Positions 7,952 through 15,722 of a stretch of DNA of 40,772 bases are shown here, one piece after another. Below the pieces are notes generated by a model that was given only the letters and a program-made list of their open reading frames with translations, was not told where the DNA came from and did not search any database. The position numbers were made by a program, and so were the translations under genes. The stretch's first letter is position 1, and the number at the start of each line of letters is the position of its first letter. The stretch is from an uncultured Thiodictyon sp. (GTDB taxonomy: Bacteria > Pseudomonadota > Gammaproteobacteria > Chromatiales > Chromatiaceae), in the NCBI RefSeq assembly GCF_903946935.1, contig NZ_CAJAXH010000144.1, positions 1-40,772 of the forward strand. The letters are read 5' to 3'.

Positions 7952-8662
7952 TTACCAGGGGATCGGCTGGCCGTGTCGGAAGAAGCCGCCGCTGGGGCCG
8001 TCCTCCGGTAGGGTGGCGGCCCAGACGATGCCCGCGGCCCCTTCTTCCACCGACAGCGGTGCGTCCGCGCCGCCCATCGCGGTGCGGGCCCAACCCGGGC
8101 ACACTGAGTTGATCTTGACGCCGGTGTCGCGCAATTCGTCGGCAAAGATGCGCGTCACGGCGTTGAGTGCGACCTTGGACAGCCGGTATCCGGGGCAGCC
8201 CCCGTTCATCTCCTGTAACTGGCCCATGCCGGAGGAGACATTGACCACCCGCCCCCGGCCCTGCATCAGCGGGATCAGGACCTGACAGAGTCGCAGGGGG
8301 GCTAGGGTGTTGGTCTCGATGGAGCGACGTACCGTCTCCGCCTCGGCCTCAAAAATACTGCCCCCGGGCGTCCCCGGGCCGGGGTCCAGGAAGAGGCCGG
8401 CATTGTTGACCAAGACGTCGAGCCGGCCCAGCCCGCGAATGAACTCGGCCAGCGCCTGGATGGACGACTCATCGGTCACGTCCAGCGCGTGGAACGACAC
8501 CGCGTGTCCCTGATTCGCCAAGGACTGGGCGGCGGCCTGGCCTTGCGCCTCCTGCCGGGCGGTGAGGATGACCCGGTAGCCCAAGTCCGCCAGCCGGCGG
8601 CTGGTCTCCAGACCCAGGCCACGATAGGCCCCGGTAACGACGGCGATCGATGGTTCGGACAT
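7952..8662 (-). CDS. SDR family NAD(P)-dependent oxidoreductase
   Basis: A 236-residue classical short-chain dehydrogenase/reductase. It shows the Rossmann nucleotide motif TGAYRGLG near residue 10, the NNAG motif, an active-site Ser in NVSSG, and YRLSK supplying Tyr and Lys. The late segment INSVCPGWARTAMGG is also typical. It resembles carbonyl reductase-like SDRs, but the substrate cannot be read from sequence. I chose the ATG at 8662 (MSEPSIAV) because GAGAG lies at the right distance before it and the Rossmann strand begins directly after. An upstream ATG at 8722 would add 20 uncharacteristic residues. It is monocistronic and divergent from the SNF2 gene. Confidence 0.9.
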   Translation of the reverse strand: MSEPSIAVVTGAYRGLGLETSRRLADLGYRVILTARQEAQGQAAAQSLANQGHAVSFHALDVTDESSIQALAEFIRGLGRLDVLVNNAGLFLDPGPGTPGGSIFEAEAETVRRSIETNTLAPLRLCQVLIPLMQGRGRVVNVSSGMGQLQEMNGGCPGYRLSKVALNAVTRIFADELRDTGVKINSVCPGWARTAMGGADAPLSVEEGAAGIVWAATLPEDGPSGGFFRHGQPIPW

Positions 8663-8860
8663 GCTGGTCTCTCGTGGCTGGTCGGCGGTCGGCGGTAGCC
8701 GACCTGGATGGGTGTCGCACACCCGATTGTGCTCAGGCGCTCAAAACTGGGGCCAAGCGGCGCCGTTCCAAGCCGAATCATTCTGTTTCGCCCATGGGCA
8801 AGCGCCCCGGAACAGGCGACAATGGACGGTCGCTTTTGACGCCTGATCTACTTAAGCCCC

Positions 8861-11800
8861 ATGCCCCGCCCCCTGACCCGAGACGACATCCGCCACGCGA
8901 TCGACCTGAGTTCATTCAACCGGGGTTTAGGCTATTTCCGACAAGGCATGGTGATCGATCTGGCGGAGGAGCGGCGCGACAGCGACGGAATCAGCCTCCA
9001 GACACGGGTGCGCGGCAGTGGCGGGCGCGTCTATCGCCAGTCCATCTTCATCCCTGCGGACCCCGACCGGCGTGACATCACTGGCTCCTGCGGCTGCCCG
9101 GTGGGCTATAACTGCAAGCACGTGGCCGCCGCCTGTCTCGCCTTCGAGGAGCGTGAGCGCCAGTTCCAACCCACCGACGGCAGCGCCGCCACCGACTTTC
9201 TCAAGCGCTGGCTCACCCGGGTGGTCGCGGCCGGCCAGACCCCGGCCACGCTCGCGGACGCGGATCGCCTGATCTATGTGCTCTTGCCGAGCCCCACCGA
9301 CACCCAGGGGATCGTGGTGGAACTGCGGGTCGCCAAGCCACTGCGACGCGGCGGGCTCTCCAAGGGGCGCCTGGCGAACCTCTATAACCTGCTGCACGGG
9401 TTCTCCACCCCTGACTATCTGGTTGCGGTGGACCACGACATCCTGGGCATCCTGCGCGCCGCCGCCGCCGGTCAGTGGATCACCAGCGTGCCGCTCGCCG
9501 GACTGAACGGCCAGTTGGCCCTGTTGCGGATGGTCGAGACCGGGCGCTGCCATTGGCAGGCCAGTGAGGCACCGCCCTTGGGGTTGGGGGCGCCGCGCGA
9601 CCTCCACATCGTCTGGCGGGAGGGCGCCGACGGGCTCCTGAGCCTGGTGCTGGCCGTGACCCCGGCGGCCCGACTGCTGCTGCTGGACCCGCCGTTGTAT
9701 CTGGACGGCACCGAGCACCTGGTGGGCGCGGTGCAGACCCAGGGCCTGGGCGTTGCCCAACTGCGCGAACTCCTGGCCGCCCCGCGCCTGCGTGCGACCC
9801 AGGCGGAGGCCATCGCCCGGACCCTGGTGCTGGAGTTCCCCCAACTGCCCCTGCCGCCCCCGGTGCCGGTGACGGTGGCCGAGGTCGCGGCGGCCCCGGC
9901 CGTCCCCTGGTTGACCCTGATCTGCGAGCCGCTCGCCGACACCGACACCGACCTGTTGAGCCTGGATTTCGACTACGCCGGTCATCGCGTCCCCGGCCTG
10001 CCGGCGGTGTCGCACAGCGTACTGGCCGCCGGCGGCGCGACGGTGCGCATCCACCGCGACCCGGCGGCGGAACAGGCCGCCCTGGACACCCTGGAGGGGC
10101 TGGGTTTCGTCCCGGCCGAGCCCGGTCGCCCGCAGCCGGGCGGTCACCGGCTGCTGCCCGCCGCCGCCAACCCCATCGAGCGCGCCGGGCACTGGTCCGC
10201 ACTGTTGCGCGATGGCCTGCCGGCCCTGGAGGCGGCCGGCTGGCGGGTGGACATCGCCCCGAGCTTCCGGCTGCGCTTCGAGACGGCCGACTGGGACCTG
10301 GAGGTGGACGACGACACGCCGGCCGGGGGTAACGACTGGTTCGGCCTGCGCTTCGACCTGGATCTCGGTGGGCGGCGCGTCCCCCTGCTGCCGATTATCG
10401 CCCCCCTGTTGGAGCTGGGGATCGATGCCGAATTGCCGCAGATCATCAGCCTGCCGCTGGACCCCACGGGGACGGACCCGACGGCGGCCCACCGCTATGT
10501 CGATCTGCCGGCGACGCGTCTGCTGCCCTTCATCGCGATCCTGCGGGAGCTTTTCGACCGGACCCTGACCGGGGCGGACGGGCAGTTGCGGATCTCGCGC
10601 TTCGACGCGGCGGCGCTGGCCGAGCTGGAGGCCCAGGGTTACGCGATCCGCGGGGCCGAGCGGCTGCGCGAACTGGCGCGTCGCCTCAAGGACTTCACCG
10701 GCATCGAGTCGGTCGCCCCGCCCGCCGGGCTGACCGTCGAGCTGCGTCCCTACCAGCGGCGCGGGCTCGACTGGCTCCAGTTCCTGCGCGCCTGGGACCT
10801 GGCCGGTATCCTGGCGGACGACATGGGGCTCGGCAAGACCATCCAGGCCTTGGCGCACCTGCTGCTCGAAAAGGAGGCCGGGCGACTCGACCGACCCGCC
10901 CTGGTGGTCGCCCCGACCAGCCTGATGGGCAACTGGCGACGGGAGGCCGCGCGCTTCACCCCGGGCCTGCGGACCCTGGTGCTACACGGGTCCGATCGGC
11001 ATGGCTCATTCGAGCGCATCCCGGACTATGACCTGGTGCTGACCACCTACCCCTTGTTGTCGCGCGACCAGGAGCACCTGCAGGAACAATCCTTCCACTC
11101 GCTGATCCTCGACGAGGCCCAGTCGGTCAAGAACCCCAAGTCACAGGCCGCGGTGGTGGTGCGCGCACTCCAGGCCGACCATCGACTGTGTCTCACCGGC
11201 ACCCCGATGGAGAACCATCTGGGTGAGCTGTGGACCCAGTTCGATTTTCTGCTGCCCGGTTTCCTGGGCGACCAGGCCAGTTTCAAGCGCCACTGGCGCA
11301 CCCCGATCGAGCAGCACCGGGACCAGGAGCGCCACGCCCGCCTGGCCCGGCGGGTGGCCCCCTTCATGCTGCGTCGACGCAAGCAGGACGTGGCGACCGA
11401 ACTGCCGCCCAAGACCGAGATCGTCAAGAGCGTCACCCTGGGCGAGGCCCAGGCGGCGCTCTATGAGGGCATCCGGCTCTCCATGGAGAAGCGGGTGCGC
11501 GACGCCATCGCCGCCCAGGGCCTGGCGCGCAGCCATATCACCATCCTGGATGCGCTGCTGAAGCTGCGCCAGACCTGCTGCGACCCGCGCCTGCTCAAGC
11601 TGCCGGCCGCCGCCCGGGTCAAGGAGTCCGCCAAGCTGGAGCTCCTGATGGACCTGGTGCCGGAGCAATTGGAGGAGGGCCGGCGCATCCTGTTGTTCTC
11701 CCAGTTCACCAGCATGCTCGCGCTGATCGAGACCGAACTGGACGACCGCGGTATCCCCTATGCCAAGCTCACCGGCCAGACCCGCAAGCGCGACGAGGCC

Positions 11801-12151
11801 ATCGACGCCTTTCGCTCGGGGGCGGTGAGCCTGTTCTTGATCAGCCTCAAGGCGGGTGGCGTCGGGCTCAATCTCACCGAGGCGGACACCGTGATCCTCT
11901 ACGACCCCTGGTGGAACCCGGCGGTCGAGTCCCAGGCGGCGGATCGGGCGCATCGCATCGGCCAGGACAAGCCGGTCTTCGTCTACAAACTGGTGACTGA
12001 GCAGACGGTGGAGGAGCGCATCCTGACCATGCAGGAGCGCAAACGCGCACTGGCCGCCGGGGTCTATCAGGAGTCGTCGGGGGAGCCGGACCTGGGCTTC
12101 AACGGGGCGGACCTCCAGGCCCTGTTCGCGCCCCTGGGGACTACGGACTGA
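8861..12151 (+). CDS. SWIM zinc-finger SNF2-family helicase/ATPase
   Basis: A 1096-residue bacterial SNF2 protein. A SWIM zinc finger is at about residues 78-96 (CGCPVGYNCKHVAAACLAF), followed by a long bacterial SNF2-associated region. The ATPase begins near residue 630 with LRPYQRRGLDWLQFL. Walker A-like DDMGLGKT is near 653, DEAQ near 751 and LTGTPMEN near 775. The second RecA lobe carries ILLFSQFTSML, LISLKAGGVGLNLTEAD and AADRAHRIGQ, the SNF2 motifs V and VI. Such proteins are ATP-driven DNA translocases thought to remodel protein-DNA complexes; the specific role here is unknown. The ATG has only a weak ribosome binding site (TTAAG). Confidence 0.92.
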   Translation: MPRPLTRDDIRHAIDLSSFNRGLGYFRQGMVIDLAEERRDSDGISLQTRVRGSGGRVYRQSIFIPADPDRRDITGSCGCPVGYNCKHVAAACLAFEERERQFQPTDGSAATDFLKRWLTRVVAAGQTPATLADADRLIYVLLPSPTDTQGIVVELRVAKPLRRGGLSKGRLANLYNLLHGFSTPDYLVAVDHDILGILRAAAAGQWITSVPLAGLNGQLALLRMVETGRCHWQASEAPPLGLGAPRDLHIVWREGADGLLSLVLAVTPAARLLLLDPPLYLDGTEHLVGAVQTQGLGVAQLRELLAAPRLRATQAEAIARTLVLEFPQLPLPPPVPVTVAEVAAAPAVPWLTLICEPLADTDTDLLSLDFDYAGHRVPGLPAVSHSVLAAGGATVRIHRDPAAEQAALDTLEGLGFVPAEPGRPQPGGHRLLPAAANPIERAGHWSALLRDGLPALEAAGWRVDIAPSFRLRFETADWDLEVDDDTPAGGNDWFGLRFDLDLGGRRVPLLPIIAPLLELGIDAELPQIISLPLDPTGTDPTAAHRYVDLPATRLLPFIAILRELFDRTLTGADGQLRISRFDAAALAELEAQGYAIRGAERLRELARRLKDFTGIESVAPPAGLTVELRPYQRRGLDWLQFLRAWDLAGILADDMGLGKTIQALAHLLLEKEAGRLDRPALVVAPTSLMGNWRREAARFTPGLRTLVLHGSDRHGSFERIPDYDLVLTTYPLLSRDQEHLQEQSFHSLILDEAQSVKNPKSQAAVVVRALQADHRLCLTGTPMENHLGELWTQFDFLLPGFLGDQASFKRHWRTPIEQHRDQERHARLARRVAPFMLRRRKQDVATELPPKTEIVKSVTLGEAQAALYEGIRLSMEKRVRDAIAAQGLARSHITILDALLKLRQTCCDPRLLKLPAAARVKESAKLELLMDLVPEQLEEGRRILLFSQFTSMLALIETELDDRGIPYAKLTGQTRKRDEAIDAFRSGAVSLFLISLKAGGVGLNLTEADTVILYDPWWNPAVESQAADRAHRIGQDKPVFVYKLVTEQTVEERILTMQERKRALAAGVYQESSGEPDLGFNGADLQALFAPLGTTD

Positions 12152-12399
12152 AGGGGCGGCGAAGATCCCGGACTTGACAAATCCCGCCGCCCGGCGTTGC
12201 GGCCCGGCCGCTTGTGCACACCCGCCGCCGTCGGCAAAAGTCTGACAAAACGGCGCGGCGGCAGCGGATAAGCGCTTGACATTTTACCGTAACCGATTGT
12301 TATTGCTATTTACTTTTCGCTGAAGGCGTCCGGCCCCTAAAGAAAATGAGGTCGGAAATGAGCGACTTGCCGAGGGGGCGCGGGTATTCGTCCACAGAG

Positions 12400-12408
12400 T
12401 TATCCACA
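12400..12408 (+). promoter_or_regulatory. Perfect DnaA box TTATCCACA
   Basis: The nine bases match the consensus DnaA box exactly. A weaker TCGTCCACA lies just upstream at 12388-12396, and an AT-rich run lies about 100 bases upstream. No dnaA, dnaN or mnmG gene is in the window, and one perfect box is not enough to call an origin. Confidence 0.4.
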
Positions 12409-12442
12409 GGTTTTGCGTCTCGGCCCGAGGTCTGGTGTGGTG

Positions 12443-12468
12443 GCCTTGGCGATCTTGGCGTTGGCGCC
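12443..12468 (+). repeat. CTTGGCG-type dispersed repeat arm
   Basis: This reads CCTTGGCGATCTTGGCG followed by TTGGCGCC. It matches the arms at 13136-13163 and 14199-14226 and the reverse complement of 14112-14140, so it is one of four arms of the same dispersed repeat within 1.8 kb. Confidence 0.55.
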
Positions 12469-12483
12469 TGCGCATGGCACTTT

Positions 12484-12605
12484 CTAGCAGCCTGTCGGAC
12501 TTGATGGCGTAACCGATTGATTAAACAGGAAAACGACTTTTTGGCGCAAAAGAGGAAACTCTTTGCATTCAATCGGTTGCATCACTAAGTCCGACAGCCT
12601 GCTAG
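12484..12605. mobile_element. 122-bp MITE-like palindromic element
   Basis: The ends are CTAGCAGCCTGTCGGACTT (12484-12502) and its reverse complement with one mismatch (12587-12605). Inside, AACCGATTGA (12511-12520) pairs perfectly with TCAATCGGTT (12569-12578), and GCAAAAGAG pairs with CTCTTTGC around the centre, so the whole element can fold into one long hairpin. The outer CTAG on both sides could be a 4-base target duplication. There is no coding capacity, so it would depend on a transposase elsewhere. It lies 57 bases upstream of the ogt ATG. Confidence 0.7.
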
Positions 12606-12661
12606 GCCGGCGGTTCTCCGTTACCCTGCACCGGTCGCCGACGCTTCGACCGAGATACCAC

Positions 12662-13123
12662 ATGCAACAGACCGTGCTTGCTACCCCCATGGGCCCCATC
12701 GGTCTGCACTGGACGGGGGAGACCCTGACCGGGGTGGACCTGGAGCCGTTACCCGCGGCGGGCGGCGCCGATGTGGCTCCGCCGACGCTGAGGCGCCAAC
12801 TGGAGGCCTATTTTGCGGACGGCACTGCGGTCTTTGATCTGCCCCTGGAACTGGGTGGTACACCCTTTCAGCGGCGGGTGTGGGCGGCCATCCGTGCCAT
12901 CCCGGCGGGGGCGACCCGCACCTATCGGGATGTGGCTCGCGAGCTGGGCAGCGCGCCGCGGGCCGTGGGGCAGGCGTGCCGGGCCAATCCCTGTCCCATC
13001 GTGGTGCCTTGCCACCGCGTGGTGGCGGAGACTGGATTGGGCGGTTTTGCCGGCGATAGCACTGGGCGCAAGCTGGCGTTCAAGCGTTGGCTGCTGCGGC
13101 ATGAGGGGGTGGCGGTCGACTGA
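12662..13123 (+). CDS. ogt: Methylated-DNA--protein-cysteine methyltransferase
   Basis: A 153-residue suicide repair protein that removes alkyl groups from O6-alkylguanine in DNA. The active-site motif PCHRVV has the acceptor Cys at 117. Upstream are the helix-turn-helix region (FQRRVWAAIRAIPAGATRTY) and the Asn hinge-like segment RANPCPIVVP. The ATG at 12662 is chosen because the family start (MQQTVLATPMGPIGLHW) begins there; a longer frame opening at 12563 would run back through the palindromic element and is not real. The N-terminal domain is short, as in Ogt proteins rather than Ada. The 13-base core before the ATG (CGAGATACC) gives a weak ribosome binding site. Confidence 0.93.
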   Translation: MQQTVLATPMGPIGLHWTGETLTGVDLEPLPAAGGADVAPPTLRRQLEAYFADGTAVFDLPLELGGTPFQRRVWAAIRAIPAGATRTYRDVARELGSAPRAVGQACRANPCPIVVPCHRVVAETGLGGFAGDSTGRKLAFKRWLLRHEGVAVD

Positions 13124-13135
13124 ACCCGATGGTCG

Positions 13136-13163
13136 TTCTTGGCGATCTTGGCGCCTTGGCGTG
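13136..13163 (+). repeat. CTTGGCG-type dispersed repeat arm
   Basis: This is a copy of the repeat arm (TTCTTGGCGATCTTGGCGCC, then TTGGCGTGGG) lying between ogt and xerD. It is nearly identical to the right arm of the element at 14112-14226. Confidence 0.55.
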
Positions 13164-13196
13164 GGCAATTTCCGAGTTTAGGCTGAAGGGGGCGCG

Positions 13197-14093
13197 ATGG
13201 CGGATGACCGGGCGGTGATCGAGGGTTTTGCCGATAATCTCTGGATGGAGCGGGGTTTGAGTCAGAACACGCTGGCGGCCTACCAGTCGGATCTGCGCGC
13301 CTTCGCGCTCTGGATCGAGCGTGAGCGCGGGCACTGCCTGCTCCAGGCCGATCGCCTGGACCTGCTCGATTATCTGGCGGTCCTGTCGGTGGCGGGGCGC
13401 AAACCGCGTTCCGCGGCCCGCCTGCTGTCGTGCCTGCGCCAGTTCTATCAGCACCAGGTGCGCCAGGGCCTGCTCCAGGAGGACCCGAGCGCGCGGGTGG
13501 ATGCCCCCAAATTGGGCCGGCCCTTGCCCAAGAGCCTCACCGAGGCGGAGGTGGAGGCCCTGCTGGCGGCACCGGACCCCGCGGACTCGCGCGGCCATCG
13601 CGACCGCACCATGCTCGAGGTGCTCTATGCCGGGGGGCTGCGGGTGACCGAACTGGTAACCCTCACCTCCGGCCAGGTGAGCCTGACCCAGGGGGTGGTG
13701 CGCGTCACTGGTAAGGGCAGCAAGGAGCGGCTGGTGCCGCTCGGGGAGGACGCCGTGGACTGGCTCGCGCGGTTCGTGCGTGGGCCACGCCAGGACCTGC
13801 TGGGCGGGCGCACCAGCGATTTCCTGTTTCCGACCAGCCGCAGCGACTGCATGACCCGTCAGGCCTTTTGGCAGCTCATCAAGCGTTACGCCATCCAGGC
13901 CGGGGTGGTGAAGCCACTGTCGCCCCACACCCTGAGGCACGCCTTTGCCACCCACTTGTTGAACCATGGGGCGGACCTGCGCGTGGTGCAGATGCTGCTG
14001 GGACACAGCAGCCTGTCGACTACCCAGATATATACACACGTTGCTCGGGAGCGGTTGAAACAACTGCATGCGCGGCACCATCCACGTGGGTGA
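13197..14093 (+). CDS. xerD: Site-specific tyrosine recombinase XerD
   Basis: A 298-residue recombinase that, with XerC, resolves chromosome dimers at dif under FtsK control. Length and catalytic positions match E. coli XerD: Arg in GLRVTEL near 148, Lys in GKGSKERLVP near 172, His244 and Arg247 in SPHTLRHAFATHLLNHGADLR, His in LLGHSSLSTTQ near 270, and nucleophile Tyr279 in QIYTH. The ATG is preceded by AAGGGGG. The dsbC gene follows after yajQ, close to the xerD-dsbC order of other gammaproteobacteria. This is a chromosomal housekeeping recombinase, not an element integrase: it lacks the DUF4102 arm domain. Confidence 0.97.
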   Translation: MADDRAVIEGFADNLWMERGLSQNTLAAYQSDLRAFALWIERERGHCLLQADRLDLLDYLAVLSVAGRKPRSAARLLSCLRQFYQHQVRQGLLQEDPSARVDAPKLGRPLPKSLTEAEVEALLAAPDPADSRGHRDRTMLEVLYAGGLRVTELVTLTSGQVSLTQGVVRVTGKGSKERLVPLGEDAVDWLARFVRGPRQDLLGGRTSDFLFPTSRSDCMTRQAFWQLIKRYAIQAGVVKPLSPHTLRHAFATHLLNHGADLRVVQMLLGHSSLSTTQIYTHVARERLKQLHARHHPRG

Positions 14094-14111
14094 GTTTGGT
14101 CAAGGAACAGG

Positions 14112-14226
14112 TCTCACGCCAAGACGCCAAGACGCCAAGGTTATTGAGCGTTATCAGCGTCCGGCGGTTTATCTGGTGGGGGAGCGCAACGCTTTTTTCT
14201 TGGCGTCGTGGCGCCTTGGCGTGAGA
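14112..14226. repeat. Inverted CGCCAAG repeat element (115 bp)
   Basis: The left arm 14112-14140 (TCTCACGCCAAGACGCCAAG, then ACGCCAAGG) and the right arm 14199-14226 (CTTGGCGTCGTGGCGCCTTG, then GCGTGAGA) are imperfect reverse complements around about 58 bases. Within the middle, AGCG-CAA-CGCT followed by six T (14183-14198) could act as a weak terminator for xerD. Related single arms lie at 12443 and 13136. Confidence 0.6.
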
Positions 14227-14299
14227 AAATGCCCGATCCGGCTTGCCAGCGCCCTTGTTCGGCGTTTAGATATCAAATAGATGTAAGGACTTAACTACA

Positions 14300-14782
14300 A
14301 TGCCCTCGTTTGACATCGTCTCCGAGACCGACCTGCAAGAGGTCCGCAACGCGGTCGATCAAGCCAATCGGGAGACCTCCACCCGTTTCGACTTCAAGGG
14401 TGTCAAGGCCACCTTCGAGCTCGTCGACGGTAAGGTCTTGCTGGTCGCCGAGCAGGAATTCCAACTGCAACAGATGATGGACATCCTGCGCCAGAAGCTC
14501 GTTAAGCGCGCGGTCGACCTCCAGGCCCTGGACCCCCAGGCGCCGGCGATTACGCTCAACGCCGCGCGTCAGGAGGTGTTGCTCAAGCAAGGGGTGGATA
14601 GCGACACCGCCAAGTCCATGGTCAAGCGGGTCAAGGGCAGCAAGCTCAAGGTCCAGGCGCAGATTCAGGGCGACCAGGTCCGGATCGCCGGCAAGAACCG
14701 CGACGACCTCCAGGAGGCCATCGCCCTGTTGCGCGGCGAGGACTGGGGGCTCCCGCTCAAATTCAGCAACTTCCGGGACTGA
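14300..14782 (+). CDS. yajQ: YajQ family nucleotide-binding protein
   Basis: A 160-residue cytoplasmic protein with the full YajQ pattern: MPSFDIVSETDLQEVRNAVDQ at the start, TRFDFKGVKATFEL, and the ending LPLKFSNFRD. The fold is two ferredoxin-like halves, and members bind nucleotides including cyclic di-GMP in some species. The length is normal and the ribosome binding site AAGGA lies well placed before the ATG. It appears monocistronic between xerD and dsbC. Confidence 0.95.
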   Translation: MPSFDIVSETDLQEVRNAVDQANRETSTRFDFKGVKATFELVDGKVLLVAEQEFQLQQMMDILRQKLVKRAVDLQALDPQAPAITLNAARQEVLLKQGVDSDTAKSMVKRVKGSKLKVQAQIQGDQVRIAGKNRDDLQEAIALLRGEDWGLPLKFSNFRD

Positions 14783-14865
14783 GCGCCCCCATCTATCCCA
14801 AGGCACGGGCACGGCGTCGCCGCGTCCCCCATATTCAACCCCTTCCTTGAGACCGAGAAACCATT

Positions 14866-15615
14866 ATGTATTTTCGCCGCTCGCTCGCCGCCGCCACCCT
14901 GATGCTCGTCACCGGTGCCCTTTTTGCCGCTGCCCCCGAGGACGCCACCATCCGCGCGGCCCTGGTCAAGGCCGTCCCAGACATCAAGATCGACAGTATC
15001 CAGCCGTCCCCGATCAAGGGGCTCTACGAGGTGATGGTCGGCAGCGAGATCATGTATGTCACCGCCGATGGCCGTTACTACGTGGATGGCCGCATCGTCG
15101 ACCTCAACAAGCGGGAGGACCTGACCGAGCCGCGCTTGAACGGCGTGCGCAAGCGCCTGTTGGACGGCCTCGGTGAGTCCCAGATGGTCATCTTCGATCC
15201 CCCGGGGGAGACGAAACACACGATCACGGTCTTTACTGATATCGACTGTGGTTATTGCCGCAAGCTCCACAGCCAGATCGCGGACTATGGCAAGGAGGGT
15301 ATCCGCGTACGCTATGTCTTCTTTCCGCGCGCCGGTAAGGGCAGCCCGGCCTACAAGGAGGCAATCTCGGTCTGGTGCGCCGGTGACGCGGCGGCGCGCC
15401 GCACCGCCTTGACCGATGCCAAGGCCGGCAAGCCCATCGCGGAGAAAACCTGTGACAACCCGGTGGATGCCGAGATGGCGTTGGGGGAGAAGCTCGGTGT
15501 GCGCGGCACCCCGGCCATCGTCACCGAAACCGGCGAGATGATCGGCGGTTATGTGGAGCCCACGCGGCTGGCGGCCAAGTTGGCGGGCGACGCCGCGGGC
15601 GCTCCGGCGCGTTGA
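14866..15615 (+). CDS. dsbC: Periplasmic thiol:disulfide isomerase DsbC
   Basis: A 249-residue secreted protein. Residues 1-22 are a signal peptide (MYFRRSLAAATLMLVTGALFAAA). Residues about 25-80 form the DsbC dimerisation domain, and a thioredoxin-like domain follows with the redox motif CGYC at Cys128 and Cys131 (TDIDCGYCRKLHSQI) and the cis-Pro segment GVRGTPAIVTETG. It isomerises wrong disulfides in the periplasm and would be kept reduced by DsbD. Spacing to yajQ is 83 bases. The family call is secure. Confidence 0.95.
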   Translation: MYFRRSLAAATLMLVTGALFAAAPEDATIRAALVKAVPDIKIDSIQPSPIKGLYEVMVGSEIMYVTADGRYYVDGRIVDLNKREDLTEPRLNGVRKRLLDGLGESQMVIFDPPGETKHTITVFTDIDCGYCRKLHSQIADYGKEGIRVRYVFFPRAGKGSPAYKEAISVWCAGDAAARRTALTDAKAGKPIAEKTCDNPVDAEMALGEKLGVRGTPAIVTETGEMIGGYVEPTRLAAKLAGDAAGAPAR

Positions 15616-15722
15616 GCCGCGGCGGGGGGGGCTGCCGAAACCCGGTCCGATAGCGACCGGGAGCGGGTAGCGATCTGGATGCATCCAGGTGGCCATGTCC
15701 TAAAAACCCACGGGCGGGGGCG

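Larger units (their letters stand above)
12152..12661. other. 510-bp intergenic region with repeats, no gene
   Basis: No credible coding frame is present. The stretch holds a TTGACA hexamer at 12276-12281 ahead of an AT-rich run (12280-12315), a perfect DnaA box at 12400-12408, a CTTGGCG-type repeat at 12443-12468 and a 122-bp palindromic element at 12484-12605. The 12-mer CGTAACCGATTG occurs at 12288-12299 and again at 12508-12519, inside the palindromic element, so the first copy may be a scar of a related insertion. Confidence 0.6.

Noticed and set aside
8927-10858. Long minus-strand open frame inside the SNF2 gene
   Set aside because: High GC keeps antisense frames open; the translation is low-complexity Gln/Arg/Gly with no domain, whereas the plus strand has full SNF2 motifs.
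12563-12661. Longer start for ogt beginning at 12563
   Set aside because: The extra residues read through the right arm of the palindromic element and have no family similarity; the family start lies at 12662.
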